Assembly: GCA_019186845.1 (NCBI GenBank)
Contig: JABARW010000012.1
Location: 42,066 to 106,065 of the forward strand
Length of the DNA stretch: 64,000 nucleotides
Origin: Planctomycetota bacterium
GTDB lineage: Bacteria > Planctomycetota > UBA8742 > UBA2392
Reading direction: 5' to 3'
This document shows positions 43,032-51,943 of the stretch, one piece after another; positions within the stretch are counted from its first letter, which is position 1; each line of letters opens with the position of its first letter. Made by a program: the position numbers and the translations under genes. The notes beneath the pieces were generated by a model, which had not been told where the DNA came from, made no database searches, and worked only from the letters and a program-made list of their open reading frames with translations.

Positions 43032-45860
43032 CTACTGGCCAGTGGCCGGGCCCTTCCTGGGGTCGCCCGGATCGGGCTTGCCCTCCCCGGGGCTGGACGA
43101 CGGCCCCCTGGGTGAAGGCGTAATGCGGGGAGCCGCCTGGGGCCCGCGCCGCGAGGGCGAAAGCACCGTCGGCGCCGCCTTGGCCAGTGTCAGCACCGCA
43201 AAGGCCGTGTTCACCAAAGCGACACTGCCGCGCTCCTGCGCCGGGGCAGGAATGGGGTTGTTGCGCGCGTCGCGGGCCTGTGGCACGCCCGTCATCAGGC
43301 CCCAGGAGCCGTTTCCAAGCTGGCGCTCGCAGATCATGTCCACGAGGACTTCGTACCAGTTCACGCCCCCGGCCAGCACTACCGCGCCGGTCATGACGCA
43401 GGCACGCTCCAGAGACCAGGCGTCGTAGTAGAACCCGACGCCGTCCACGCTGGCCGAGGCCGGGGCCGTCAGTTCGTCGTGCCAGCGATTGGAATACTTG
43501 GCCGAGGGCTTGAGGAAGCGCTGGGCCAGCCAGCCCAGGCCGCCCCAGAGCACGTGATCGGAGAACTTTTCCAGCTCGGCGTCCATCTCCTCCTTGCCCC
43601 ACTCGCCTCGCAGCTTGAGTTCGTCAAAGCACAAGGCCATTGAGGAAAGGCAGCCCGCCGTGCAGCCAAAGGAACCGCTGTCGGCGTCTGTTTTCTTCTC
43701 TTCGAGGTAGCTGCTCCAGTCCGGCCGGTACTGAAACTTGTAGGGGTGGGCTGTCTCCTGCGGCGCCACGGAAGACTTGGGGCCCCGCTTGGCCGCCGGC
43801 GGCGGCGGCACCTTCCAGGGGCGCTGCAGGGGCATGTGCGGCAGTTCGTGGTCTTCCTCGGCGTCGCCGATGAGCCGTTCCACCTCGTTGCGGAAGAAAC
43901 TGATGGGCACGTCAATGGCCAGCATGCAGGCCGCCTTGAGCCCCAGCATGGCGAACTGGCTGTTGGAGTTGTCCCAGCCTGACTGCGGGTTCCAGGGCTT
44001 GGGACGCCGCTCTCCTGAAACCGGACGCGCCGGCGCGGGGTTCGGGTTCTTGCGTGGCGGCGGCAGGGCCCCCGGCGTCGAGGGCGGTGGCGTCTTGGGC
44101 TTGGGCGCGGGGCGAGGCATGCCGCCGCAGGCGTAATCAAAGCCATCCAGCTCGAACTGGCGCTTGGACTGAATCAGCTTGGCGCGGCTGCGGGCCAGTT
44201 CGCGGTAAGACCTGGGCATCAACCCCACGACCTTGTCGCGCGCGCGGTTGTACTCGGTCATGTTGGTGACCTCGTACATTCCGGCCTCGATGAGCTCTTT
44301 CTCGAAGTACTTCTCCAGCAGCATGAGCTGCACGCTGGCCTCGTAAGTTTCATAGCGCATGGAGTAGTTCTCGCCCTCGAGATACTTCATCGCGCGCTTG
44401 ACCGCCTGGCTTTCGCGGGGCTCCCCCGCGTGCAGCAGCGCCAGCAGGGCCAGGCACTGCGGGCCCGTGCCAAGCTTGCCGCCCGCGCTCTTTTCAGGGC
44501 CGAAACTGCCGTCGGGGTTCTGGATCTTCACCAGAAACTCGCGGGCCTTGGCCAGCGCCGCCTTGGCCTTGGCCAGCGCCGGGGGCAGGGGGCGCTCTCT
44601 GGGCGCCTGAGCGGCTTCCACCAGCGCCAGCGCATGAATCAGCCGTCCGACTTCGGGCAGGCCCATCTTCGTCAGGGGGCCTTCGCTCGCGCGCACAAAG
44701 CCGCCGCACTCCGCCGCCAGCCCCAAAGCCGCCTCGGCAATGACCGCGAGGGGGTCCACGGCGCCCTGAGGCGCGTTGAAGCTGAATGCATAGGGCAAGT
44801 TGGTCGCAAACGCCCGCGAAGGCATGGACAGCAGCGTCTCGCGGCTCTTGAGGTTCAGGGCGTTGCGCCAGCCCACGGGGTCCTTGTGGTCCTTGGGAGC
44901 CGCCCCAAAGGCCTGCACCAGGGCCAGACGGCCGCCGTGCAGGGGTTCTTGCGCATAGGTCGATTCCAGGCGGGCCAGCACGGCGGGCATGCGCGTCTGG
45001 GCCACCTCGATTTCCTTGAGGTCCGACTTGCCGAACTGCCCCGCGGGCGCACCCGCCGCAAGGCCGAAGGCCGCCATGGCCAGCAGGTTGGCGTGCAGGT
45101 CTTCGTCAACATGCGCCCCCTGTTTGCGCTGGCAGACCCACCCCAGCCCTTCCACGAACACGCGATTGAGAAAGTCAAGGTCGCGGCCCCACTGCCTGTA
45201 TTCCGCGCCCAGACCAATGTCCGCCGTGCAGCGATTCACCACCGCGCGCCAGAAGTGGTTGGCGTACCACTCCACTGTCACCAGGGAATCCGAAGCCCAG
45301 TACGATTGCGGCGCGCAGGCGTTCGTAGCGGACTTGGCCGCCGCCGCCGCCTTGCGCGCATTCTCCAGCAGCTTGCCGCTCTCAGCGCCCGTGAGCCGCG
45401 CCAGGGCCGAACGGGTGACCAGCAGGTAAAGGCCCACGGGGGCCAGCTCGTGCTTGACCTCCGGCACCGGGGTCGCGGCCAGACGCTTGAAGGCCTGATC
45501 CATGGAGGGGCTGCGGGCCAGCCCCGTCTCAAGGACGGCCCAGAGCCGCAGTTGCTCGGCGAGGTCCAGGGGGCCCTCCAGGGAGCCGTCAAAGGGCGCA
45601 ATGGGCGCCATCTCGCGCCAGCGGCCCTCAAAGATGTCGTCTTCGAACTGGCTGCGCAGCAGATAGCGCAGGCCGCTGATGACCGCCAATTGCTTGCGAT
45701 CGGCCTTGTCCAGCAGGGCCCGGGCTTCCTTGACCTCGGCCTCAGACGCCACAGGCTCGCCCAGAGCCTCGGGCTTGTCTGCGGCACGAACCGTCCAGTG
45801 GATGCAAAGGAGCGCGGCTACAGCGAGTATCAACAGAGAACCACGAAGTTTGACTGGCAT
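43032..45860 (-). CDS. Secreted alpha/alpha-toroid (prenyltransferase/squalene-cyclase repeat) protein, paralogue 2
   Basis: 942 residues from the ATG at 45860, giving a signal peptide MPVKLRGSLLILAVAALLCIH; a longer frame to 46139 has no conservation. Same layout as the downstream paralogue: IQNPDGSFGPEKSAGGKLGTGPQCLALLALL near 530, the DNSNSQFAMLGLKAACMLAIDV region near 650, and QLGNGSWGL near 855 leading to LVNTAFAVLTLAKAAPTVL. A Pro-rich insert (APKPKTPPPSTPG region) lies near 620. No catalytic cyclase motif. The 80-base gap suggests co-transcription with paralogue 1. Confidence 0.78.
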   Translation of the reverse strand: MPVKLRGSLLILAVAALLCIHWTVRAADKPEALGEPVASEAEVKEARALLDKADRKQLAVISGLRYLLRSQFEDDIFEGRWREMAPIAPFDGSLEGPLDLAEQLRLWAVLETGLARSPSMDQAFKRLAATPVPEVKHELAPVGLYLLVTRSALARLTGAESGKLLENARKAAAAAKSATNACAPQSYWASDSLVTVEWYANHFWRAVVNRCTADIGLGAEYRQWGRDLDFLNRVFVEGLGWVCQRKQGAHVDEDLHANLLAMAAFGLAAGAPAGQFGKSDLKEIEVAQTRMPAVLARLESTYAQEPLHGGRLALVQAFGAAPKDHKDPVGWRNALNLKSRETLLSMPSRAFATNLPYAFSFNAPQGAVDPLAVIAEAALGLAAECGGFVRASEGPLTKMGLPEVGRLIHALALVEAAQAPRERPLPPALAKAKAALAKAREFLVKIQNPDGSFGPEKSAGGKLGTGPQCLALLALLHAGEPRESQAVKRAMKYLEGENYSMRYETYEASVQLMLLEKYFEKELIEAGMYEVTNMTEYNRARDKVVGLMPRSYRELARSRAKLIQSKRQFELDGFDYACGGMPRPAPKPKTPPPSTPGALPPPRKNPNPAPARPVSGERRPKPWNPQSGWDNSNSQFAMLGLKAACMLAIDVPISFFRNEVERLIGDAEEDHELPHMPLQRPWKVPPPPAAKRGPKSSVAPQETAHPYKFQYRPDWSSYLEEKKTDADSGSFGCTAGCLSSMALCFDELKLRGEWGKEEMDAELEKFSDHVLWGGLGWLAQRFLKPSAKYSNRWHDELTAPASASVDGVGFYYDAWSLERACVMTGAVVLAGGVNWYEVLVDMICERQLGNGSWGLMTGVPQARDARNNPIPAPAQERGSVALVNTAFAVLTLAKAAPTVLSPSRRGPQAAPRITPSPRGPSSSPGEGKPDPGDPRKGPATGQ

Positions 45861-46234
45861 GATTGTCCGGAGGGGCGGGCAATCGGGGTTGCCCAGTGAA
45901 TATACCCCGCTCATGACAACTTGCCGGACTTCCGAGAACTTTTCTTCACCGATTCGAGAAGACCCAGACGCAACCCCCGGCTGCCGTGACAGCCGCGATC
46001 CAATTCCATAAACCATTGTGCTCAAGTAAGTTATGCGAAGAGGCGGCTTTCCCTCTCTGCTTCCACTCGCGCCGGATTTTCGGCGCATGCGTAAATAGCG
46101 CAATAGAAACGGTTTACGACTGATTATCAAGGCCGCCAATTCTTGTAGATGTCAGCGGTGGTCCCCCGCGTTTATAAGATGGCGCTCGGCGGGTGCACCT
46201 GCTCCCGCGTACCGGCGGAACCACAGGTAGGGCT
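45861..46234. other. 374-base divergent intergenic region, AT-richer
   Basis: Separates the toroid operon (minus) from the BshC-like gene (plus). The stretch 45940-46150 is visibly AT-richer than the coding DNA. TATAAG at 46173-46178 with TGTCAG 17 bases upstream (46150-46155) is a weak promoter candidate for the plus-strand gene. No RNA gene or short ORF could be supported. Confidence 0.45.
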
Positions 46235-47536
46235 ATGGCCTATCGCGTCGAAAGACTCCCCCTCACGGCTGTGCGCGGCAGTGGCTCGCGCGCCAGCACG
46301 TTGGCGCGTCTTTCACGCCGCCGCACCAAGCTGCCCTCGCGGGTTTTCGCGGCCTTTGTGGCGCTTGCCCGCAAACTGGAGCGGCAGCGAGTTGCCCCCC
46401 TGAACGACGACACCTGGCTCGAATGGGTGCGACAGGCCGGGGGCGGTCGGCGCCACGTAGAGTCCATGCGCGCGGTGCAAAGGCGTGACAGCCTTGCCAT
46501 CGTGGTGCCCCTGCTCAAGGGGGCCGCGGCTCCGCGCATGGATGAAGTTCTGCGCCTGTTGACGGGCCTGCAACTGGCCAAACTGCTGCGCAAGCGCCAG
46601 GTTGAGAACGTGGCCGTGCTGGCCTGGCCCGTGCTTTCGGCCACCGATGAGGCTGAAGCCGGCGGCAGCGCCATCGTGCAGCGCTCGGGCGACCTCGAGG
46701 ACATCAATTTCACCGGCGGCGACCCCCAGGCCTACCTCGAACGCCTGCGCACCACCCTGCCCGGCACGGGCTTTTCCGCCTGGCTCATCGACCAGCTCGC
46801 GCGCGCCGCCAGCGAAGACGCCGACCGCTTCAAGGCGCGGCTGCTGCTGCGGCTGTTTGAAGACGACGGCCTGGCCCTGCTGGCACCCCATGCGGCCCTG
46901 GGCGGCGAGCAGGAGACGTTTGAGAAGCGGCTGGAGCGCCTGGGCGGGCAGATTCCGCTGTTGGGCGTGATCCGCGACGGCATGACGGGCCCTTCGGCCA
47001 AGGCCCCGCCGCTTTCTTATCCTTCTATCAGCGCCACGATGGTCGAGGGCAAGGTCGAGCAGTGGCTGACCAAGTTCGGCATCAGCGCTGAAGAGGTGCT
47101 GGCGCGGGAGGCAAAGCCCGAGGCCCTGGCCCTGCGGCACCTGCCGCGGGATTTGTCGGCCGTGTTTTCGCGCTTCAAGGAGGGGGTGCTGGGCGCCATG
47201 CTTCGCGCCGAGCTGAGCCTCAATGAGCTGGGATTTGCGCCCGTGGCCGACGTCAAGCGCGGCCTGGACAACTTCGACATGGGCTGCGACCGGCTGCGGC
47301 AGCGGGCGGTGGCGGAGGCCCAGCGCGAGGAAGAGATCAACCGGCGCCAACTGGCGAAGCTGTTTCATTACATGCTGCCCGTGGGCCAGCCCCAGCAGCA
47401 TGTCGTGAGCCTGCTGCACTATCTGGACTTCTACGGGCCGGAGTTTCTGCCGGGCCTGCGCGCCTCGCTGGAGGCCGACGACCTGCGCCACCAGGTGCTC
47501 TACCTCGCGCCAAACAAGGGCGACGCCGAAGTCTGA
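46235..47536 (+). CDS. BshC-like protein (putative cysteine-adding enzyme for bacillithiol)
   Basis: 433 residues from the ATG at 46235 (AGGG just upstream). The C-terminal KLFHYMLPVGQPQQHVVSLLHYLDFYGPEFLPGL resembles the BshC end motif (P-x-G-x-x-Q-E-R ... L-x-x-Y-G-P-x-L), and the LLTGLQLAKLLRKRQVENVAVLAWPVLSATDEAEAG region matches the Rossmann segment where BshC has PVFWVATEDHD. That acidic-His motif is degraded here and the protein is about 100 residues shorter than usual, so activity is uncertain. A long helical segment (EEEINRRQLAK) precedes the end. No bshA or bshB in the window. Confidence 0.58.
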   Translation: MAYRVERLPLTAVRGSGSRASTLARLSRRRTKLPSRVFAAFVALARKLERQRVAPLNDDTWLEWVRQAGGGRRHVESMRAVQRRDSLAIVVPLLKGAAAPRMDEVLRLLTGLQLAKLLRKRQVENVAVLAWPVLSATDEAEAGGSAIVQRSGDLEDINFTGGDPQAYLERLRTTLPGTGFSAWLIDQLARAASEDADRFKARLLLRLFEDDGLALLAPHAALGGEQETFEKRLERLGGQIPLLGVIRDGMTGPSAKAPPLSYPSISATMVEGKVEQWLTKFGISAEEVLAREAKPEALALRHLPRDLSAVFSRFKEGVLGAMLRAELSLNELGFAPVADVKRGLDNFDMGCDRLRQRAVAEAQREEEINRRQLAKLFHYMLPVGQPQQHVVSLLHYLDFYGPEFLPGLRASLEADDLRHQVLYLAPNKGDAEV

Positions 47537-47786
47537 CCCTTCGCGCCGGCATTTCTGAGGCTCACCGTTTGCGCCCCAATTGGACGCACAGTGCCACATG
47601 CCTGATAGACAAAGCGGCGCGCAGGAACCGGTTGACCGCGGGCATAACGCGGCACCAAGCGACGCACCGCCTTTCACAGATCCGGTGCAGGTTCGCTGTC
47701 CAACGGCTTTGACCCCGAAGTCGCATCTGGGCCCCGCTTGGGGTAACGATGCTTGCCGGAGTCGGGGCGGCCGCTAGACTTTCTTC

Positions 47787-48398
47787 ATGCCCGATTCGGC
47801 CACCGTCACCGACCTGCGCCAGATTCGCCTCGCGCTTGAGAACAACGCGCGGCTGACCTCCGTTTCCGGCGTGGCGCTGCTGCTTTCCGGCCTGCTGGCC
47901 TTCGTCGCCATTGGCATTACCTCTAACCTCGGCGCTGCCACCCCGGCTGCGCGCCTCAAGCTTGAGGGCGCCACCCTCGAGGCCCTGGCGCTGCTCTGGG
48001 GCGCCACTCTGATTATCACCGTGGCCCTGAACCTCGCTGGCATGATGTTGCGCGCCCGCCTCGACGGCCAGCCCCTCGCCGCGCGCCTCGGCGAGCTGCT
48101 GGTCTGTGCCATGTTGGCGGCCCTGTTTGTGGGCGGCGTGCTGACCCTGGGCCTGCTGGTACACCAGCGCCTGGACCTGATTTTCTCAGTCTGAATGTTG
48201 TGCTCCAGCGCGGCACTGGTGGCAGCCTCGCGCCACTCCGTCACCAGCGTGAAGTTCCTGGGCCTGTGGACTCTCTTCTGCGGCGCGCTGGCGCTCTTTC
48301 CTCCCGCCAGCTCCCTTGACACCATGCTGTTTACGGGCACGTTTGGCGCGGGGCACCTTTTGCTGGGCATCTGGGTGGGAGTGCGCTATGGCTGGTAA
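47787..48398 (+). pseudogene. Multi-helix membrane protein interrupted by an in-frame TGA
   Basis: The frame from 47787 codes 135 residues with three to four helices and stops at TGA 48192-48194 (LDLIFSV then stop). The very next codon is ATG and the same frame continues for 67 residues (MLCSSAALVAASRHSVTSVKFLGLW ... GAGHLLLGIWVGVRYGW) with two more helices. Together they give the ~200-residue, five- or six-helix protein commonly found beside a winged-helix regulator, where this position is usually Trp. So TGG to TGA is the simple reading. Alternatives are a sequencing error or real reinitiation giving a two-chain protein. The end overlaps the regulator gene by 11 bases. Confidence 0.6.
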
Positions 48399-48717
48399 GG
48401 TCTCCGAACGTCTCAAGCCCCATGCCGCGCTGGACCTGGACCCCCTGATCCATGAGCGGGCCAGGCTGGCCATCCTGTCGGCGCTGGGCTCCCAGGGCGA
48501 GTTGAGCTTCACGGAGCTCAAGGCATTGACCGGCACCACAGACGGCAACCTCTCGGCTCACACGGCCAAACTGGAGCAGGCGGGCTACATTGAGGCCGCC
48601 AAGGGCATGCTGGGCGGCCGCTCGAAGACGACCTACACGATCACCGTCGCCGGCTGCCACGCGCTCTTTGCCTACCTAGAAGCGCTGGAGAAGCTGGTGG
48701 GCGAGGTCAAGGGCTGA
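48388..48717 (+). CDS. Winged-helix transcriptional regulator (HTH_34/MarR-like)
   Basis: 109 residues; ATG at 48388 overlaps the end of the membrane gene (…GTGCGCTATGGCTGG), so it is translationally coupled. DNA-binding fold: DPLIHERARLAILSALGS, then ELSFTELKALTGTTDGNLSAHTAKLEQAGYIE recognition helix region (about 37-68), then GRSKTTYTITVAGCHALFAYLEAL wing and helix. Family regulators of this type are usually paired with a small membrane protein, as here. Target unknown; auto-regulation of the pair is possible. Confidence 0.83.
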   Translation: MAGKVSERLKPHAALDLDPLIHERARLAILSALGSQGELSFTELKALTGTTDGNLSAHTAKLEQAGYIEAAKGMLGGRSKTTYTITVAGCHALFAYLEALEKLVGEVKG

Positions 48718-48804
48718 CCCCGCACTTTGACTTTCCGCGCATTTCCGCCTAACCCTTGGCCGGTCGCGAGTTAGCATGGTGGCGTTCACCCGCCGGAGAG
48801 TGCC

Positions 48805-49020
48805 ATGGCCATCGAATATCTCGTCATTGAACGCATCGTCAGCGCCCACGAGCGCCACCCCGAAGACCGCGCCAACCCCGGTTTTTCCGGAGGTGAAGCC
48901 GAAACCATGATGCTGCGTAACTACGGCCTCCAGGGCTGGAAGCTGGTCACCGTACTCAGCGAGCCCGTCTCCCACGACAACTCGCGCCGTGTGTTCTACC
49001 TCATGCGCGAAGTCGCCTGA
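48805..49020 (+). CDS. DUF4177-like small protein
   Basis: 71 residues, GGAGAG ribosome site upstream. EYLVIERIV at the start, then LRNYGLQGWKLVTVLSEP and RVFYLMREV at the end reproduce the DUF4177 pattern (hydrophobic strand, L-x-x-x-G-x-x-G-W-x-L-V-x-V, final Y-L-x-R strand). Unknown function. Twelve bases separate it from the glycerate kinase gene. Confidence 0.65.
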   Translation: MAIEYLVIERIVSAHERHPEDRANPGFSGGEAETMMLRNYGLQGWKLVTVLSEPVSHDNSRRVFYLMREVA

Positions 49021-49032
49021 CCACGGCCACCC

Positions 49033-50166
49033 ATGCGCATCCTGGCCGCCCCGGACAAGTTCAAACACTGCTGCGACGCCAGGCAGGCCGCCGCCGCCAT
49101 TGCCCGCGGCGTGCGCGATGCCGCGCGGCAGGCGGAAGTCGTCGAGCTGCCGCTTTCCGACGGCGGCGAGGGCACGCTGGACGCGCTGGCCAAGGCCTTT
49201 CCGCTGCGGGTGAAGTGCCGCGTGCTCGACGCCCTGGGGCGGGAGGTGGATGCCGAAATCGCGCTGGATGCCTCGCGCAAGGCGGCCCTGGTGGAGTCGG
49301 CCCAGGCCTGCGGGCTGTGGCGGCTTCAGGAGCACGAACGCAACCCCCTCCACACCTCGACGTTTGGCGTGGGGCAACTGGTGGCGCGCGCTCTGGACGA
49401 AGGCGTGAGCCGCGTGGTCATCGGCCTGGGCGGATCGGCCACCAGTGACGGCGGGGCGGGCATGGCCCAGGCGCTGGGCGTGCGCTTCATGAGCGGCAAG
49501 GGCGAGCTCCCGAGGCTGACAGGCGACGGCCTGACGCGCATCAGCGCCATTGACGCCTCGGGCCTCGACAAGCGCATGCGTAAAGTGGAAGTCACAGCCC
49601 TGTGTGACGTGAACATGGGTCTGATCGGGCCAAGCGGCGCCACCCGCAAGTACGTGATTCAAAAGGGCGGCACCACCGGCGCCGTGGACAAACTGGAACT
49701 GGGCCTGGCCCTGCTGGCTGAGATGGTCAAGCAGATCAACCCCAAGGCCGACCCCCAGGACGAAGGCAGCGGCGCGGCCGGGGGCTTGGGCTTTGGCATC
49801 TCCACCCTGCTTGGCGGCAGGTTGCAGGCGGGCTCGCGCGCCGTGCTTGAGCTGCTGGGTTTTGACAAGCTGCTGGAGAACACGGCGCTGGTCATCACGG
49901 GCGAGGGCAGCTACGACGAGCAGACGCCCGACGGCAAGATTGTGTGCGAAGTGGCCCGGTTCTGCGGGCGCGCGGGGGTGCCCTGCGTGGTGCTGGCCGG
50001 CAGCGTCGTACCTGAACTGGAGATAGCGGGAGTGACGGCGGCCTTCGAGATTTCGCGCTTTGGCGCGCGCAAGCAGGACGCCCTGGACTCCGGCACTATC
50101 AACCTGCAGCGTTTTGCGCGCCACGTGACGCGCCTGTTTGCGGCAAGACCCCAGGGCCGCGCCTGA
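49033..50166 (+). CDS. Glycerate kinase (type I, GarK/GlxK family)
   Basis: 377 residues. Opens MRILAAPDKFKHCCDARQAAAAIARG, the family N-terminus; LPLSDGGEGTLDAL (about 40-53), IGLGGSATSDGGAGMAQALG (about 137-156) and the C-terminal ITGEGSYDEQTPDGKIVCEVARF near 290-312 are all diagnostic. Phosphorylates D-glycerate to 2-phosphoglycerate in the glyoxylate/serine branch of C2 metabolism. Product position (2- or 3-phospho) is inferred from the family. Co-directional with neighbours; gap to the next gene is 5 bases. Confidence 0.94.
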   Translation: MRILAAPDKFKHCCDARQAAAAIARGVRDAARQAEVVELPLSDGGEGTLDALAKAFPLRVKCRVLDALGREVDAEIALDASRKAALVESAQACGLWRLQEHERNPLHTSTFGVGQLVARALDEGVSRVVIGLGGSATSDGGAGMAQALGVRFMSGKGELPRLTGDGLTRISAIDASGLDKRMRKVEVTALCDVNMGLIGPSGATRKYVIQKGGTTGAVDKLELGLALLAEMVKQINPKADPQDEGSGAAGGLGFGISTLLGGRLQAGSRAVLELLGFDKLLENTALVITGEGSYDEQTPDGKIVCEVARFCGRAGVPCVVLAGSVVPELEIAGVTAAFEISRFGARKQDALDSGTINLQRFARHVTRLFAARPQGRA

Positions 50167-50171
50167 AAGCC

Positions 50172-50927
50172 ATGAAAACCTGCCTGCTATTGGCCTTGAC
50201 GCTTGTGCTCGGCGCCTGCGTGGGACCGGCCCGCAGCCCGGCCCCCGAGAGCCCCGTCGCGGCCTGCAGCCCCGCGCTTGAGGCCACCGAACAACCCCAA
50301 GAGAAAGCACCGGAGAAGGCGCCCAGGAAGTTTACGCGGCGCGTGGTAGTCACCACGGGTGTGCACGGCAACGAGCCCAGCGGATACCTCGTGCAGGAAA
50401 CTCTGTCGGCCGACGGCTTTGTCGTGTTCGGGCCCTGCAACCCCTGGGGCATCCAGAACAACAAGCGCGAAATGGAAGACGGCCGCGACCTGAACCGTCT
50501 ATTCGGCGATGCCACGGTGGCGCAGGTCAAGGCCGTCCATGACTTCCTCAGCGCCAACAGGCCGGACCTGCTGCTGGACCTGCACGAAGACCCCACGGGT
50601 GCCAAGGGCCCCTACCTGATTCAAAACGGCCCCAAAAGCGACATCGGCCGGCGCATCATCGAGGCCCTGCGCGACGAATATGCCTGGGACCCGGCCCCGG
50701 CCTGGGGACCCGTCAAGGGCGAGGACGGGCTGATCAAGCCCACCTCGCAGATGCTGGCCTGGCAGAAATCCTTCAAAGTTTATTCCCTGGCGGCCTACGC
50801 CTACTTCGAGTACGGCGTGCCCACCCTGACCGTCGAAGTGCCGGGCGAGTGGGACATGGAGCGCAAGAAGGCCTACCAGCTCAAGGTCTGCCGCGTGGCC
50901 CGCGAGCTGATCGAGTCCGGGCCATGA
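50172..50927 (+). CDS. Lipoprotein with M14/AstE-AspA-like metallohydrolase domain
   Basis: 251 residues. Signal MKTCLLLALTLVLGAC with lipobox LGAC, followed by a Pro/Glu linker. Catalytic core of the succinylglutamate desuccinylase/aspartoacylase-carboxypeptidase fold: zinc ligands GVHGNEPSG near 63-71, RDLNRLFGD substrate loop near 103-111, DLLLDLHED (third ligand His near 138) and a late Glu in TVEVPGEW near 228. All three zinc ligands and a candidate general base are present, so it may be an active peptidase or amidase at the cell surface. Its stop overlaps the next ATG (ATGA). Confidence 0.75.
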   Translation: MKTCLLLALTLVLGACVGPARSPAPESPVAACSPALEATEQPQEKAPEKAPRKFTRRVVVTTGVHGNEPSGYLVQETLSADGFVVFGPCNPWGIQNNKREMEDGRDLNRLFGDATVAQVKAVHDFLSANRPDLLLDLHEDPTGAKGPYLIQNGPKSDIGRRIIEALRDEYAWDPAPAWGPVKGEDGLIKPTSQMLAWQKSFKVYSLAAYAYFEYGVPTLTVEVPGEWDMERKKAYQLKVCRVARELIESGP

Positions 50928-51925
50928 GCGAGCCGCGCCTCGAAAAACGGCAGGACTTCTACCCAAACGGCTCCCTGGAGGCCGAGCGCAGCGTGCGAGT
51001 GGAGGCCGACGGCAGCGAGGTCAACCACGGTTCCTATACGCGCTGGCACCAAAATGGCGTGAAGGCTGAGGAAGGCCGGTTTGAGGACGGTGTGCGCGTA
51101 GGGCGCTGGCGAAGCTGGCTGGATAGCGGGCGCAACTTCTTCGACGGCGACTACCTGCCCCACCCACAACCGCAATCCCCGCCACAGCCGCCGCCTTCGT
51201 CACCCTCGGCCATGGAGCGCTTCGCCGGCTTGCCCGTCGAGGGCCCGGCGCGGCGCGCTCTGGTGCTCGAAGTGGCGGCCGTGCTGGCCGTGTTCTGGCT
51301 TCCGGCGCTGGCCTCCGCCGCGACGCTGCTGGCTCAGAGCGACTCCCCGGCCGGCTCGCTGCTGCTGAGCGAAATCAACCAGGCCGCTTCCAGTTTCGGA
51401 GCCTTTGCATTCCTTGCCTTTGTGGTGTGGAAGAGCGGCGAGGGCTTTGCTGCCTTTGGCCTGGGCCGGCCGCGCATCATCTTGGACCTCGTCGTGGGCT
51501 TCATCGCCTTCCTGATCCTCTTTGAAATCTATGTCCGGGCACTGACGCACTTTTATGGGCTCTATGAGACTCCCCCCATGCCTGAAGAGCAGCCGCCGGC
51601 GCCCACGGGACTTGAAATGGCCGTGCTCGGGGTGGCGCTGCTGCTCAACAGCCTCGCTGAAGAACTTGCCATGCGCGGCTACCTCATGCGGCGCCTGGGG
51701 CAGTTGACGCAGTCGTGGTTCGTGGCCCTGGTCGCCCCGGCCGTTCTGTTTGGCTGCTATCACATGTACGGCGGCGCGGGCCACGTTCTGGTGACCTCGC
51801 TGCTGGGCCTGGTGTTTGGCCTGCTGTACTGGCTGACGCGGCGCCTGTGGCCCGGCATTCTCTGTCACACCCTGTACAACATGACCCTCTACGCTATTGA
51901 CTTCGGTTTCATAGACTGGCGGTAA
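50924..51925 (+). CDS. MORN-like repeat / CPBP intramembrane protease fusion
   Basis: 333 residues; ATG 50924 overlaps the previous stop. Residues ~9-75 hold repeats of the YwqK/MORN-like type (FYPNGSLEAERSVRV; HGSYTRWHQNGVKAEEGRFEDG; GRWRSWLDSGRNFFDGDY). A Pro/Gln-rich linker follows. From ~105 on there are about seven membrane helices of a CPBP (CAAX, Rce1-like) glutamic protease: EELAMRGYL near 245 (E-E-x-x-x-R), H in CYHMYGG near 275 and CHTLYNM near 315, the expected catalytic/metal set. Inner membrane protease with a soluble repeat domain at the N-terminus; an unusual arrangement. Confidence 0.78.
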   Translation: MSEPRLEKRQDFYPNGSLEAERSVRVEADGSEVNHGSYTRWHQNGVKAEEGRFEDGVRVGRWRSWLDSGRNFFDGDYLPHPQPQSPPQPPPSSPSAMERFAGLPVEGPARRALVLEVAAVLAVFWLPALASAATLLAQSDSPAGSLLLSEINQAASSFGAFAFLAFVVWKSGEGFAAFGLGRPRIILDLVVGFIAFLILFEIYVRALTHFYGLYETPPMPEEQPPAPTGLEMAVLGVALLLNSLAEELAMRGYLMRRLGQLTQSWFVALVAPAVLFGCYHMYGGAGHVLVTSLLGLVFGLLYWLTRRLWPGILCHTLYNMTLYAIDFGFIDWR

Positions 51926-51943
51926 ATTCTCCCGGGAGTCCCC

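Noticed and set aside
48192..48194. Selenocysteine at the in-frame TGA
   Set aside because: No SECIS-like hairpin was seen just downstream, the following codon is ATG, and the family has Trp at this site rather than Cys or Sec.
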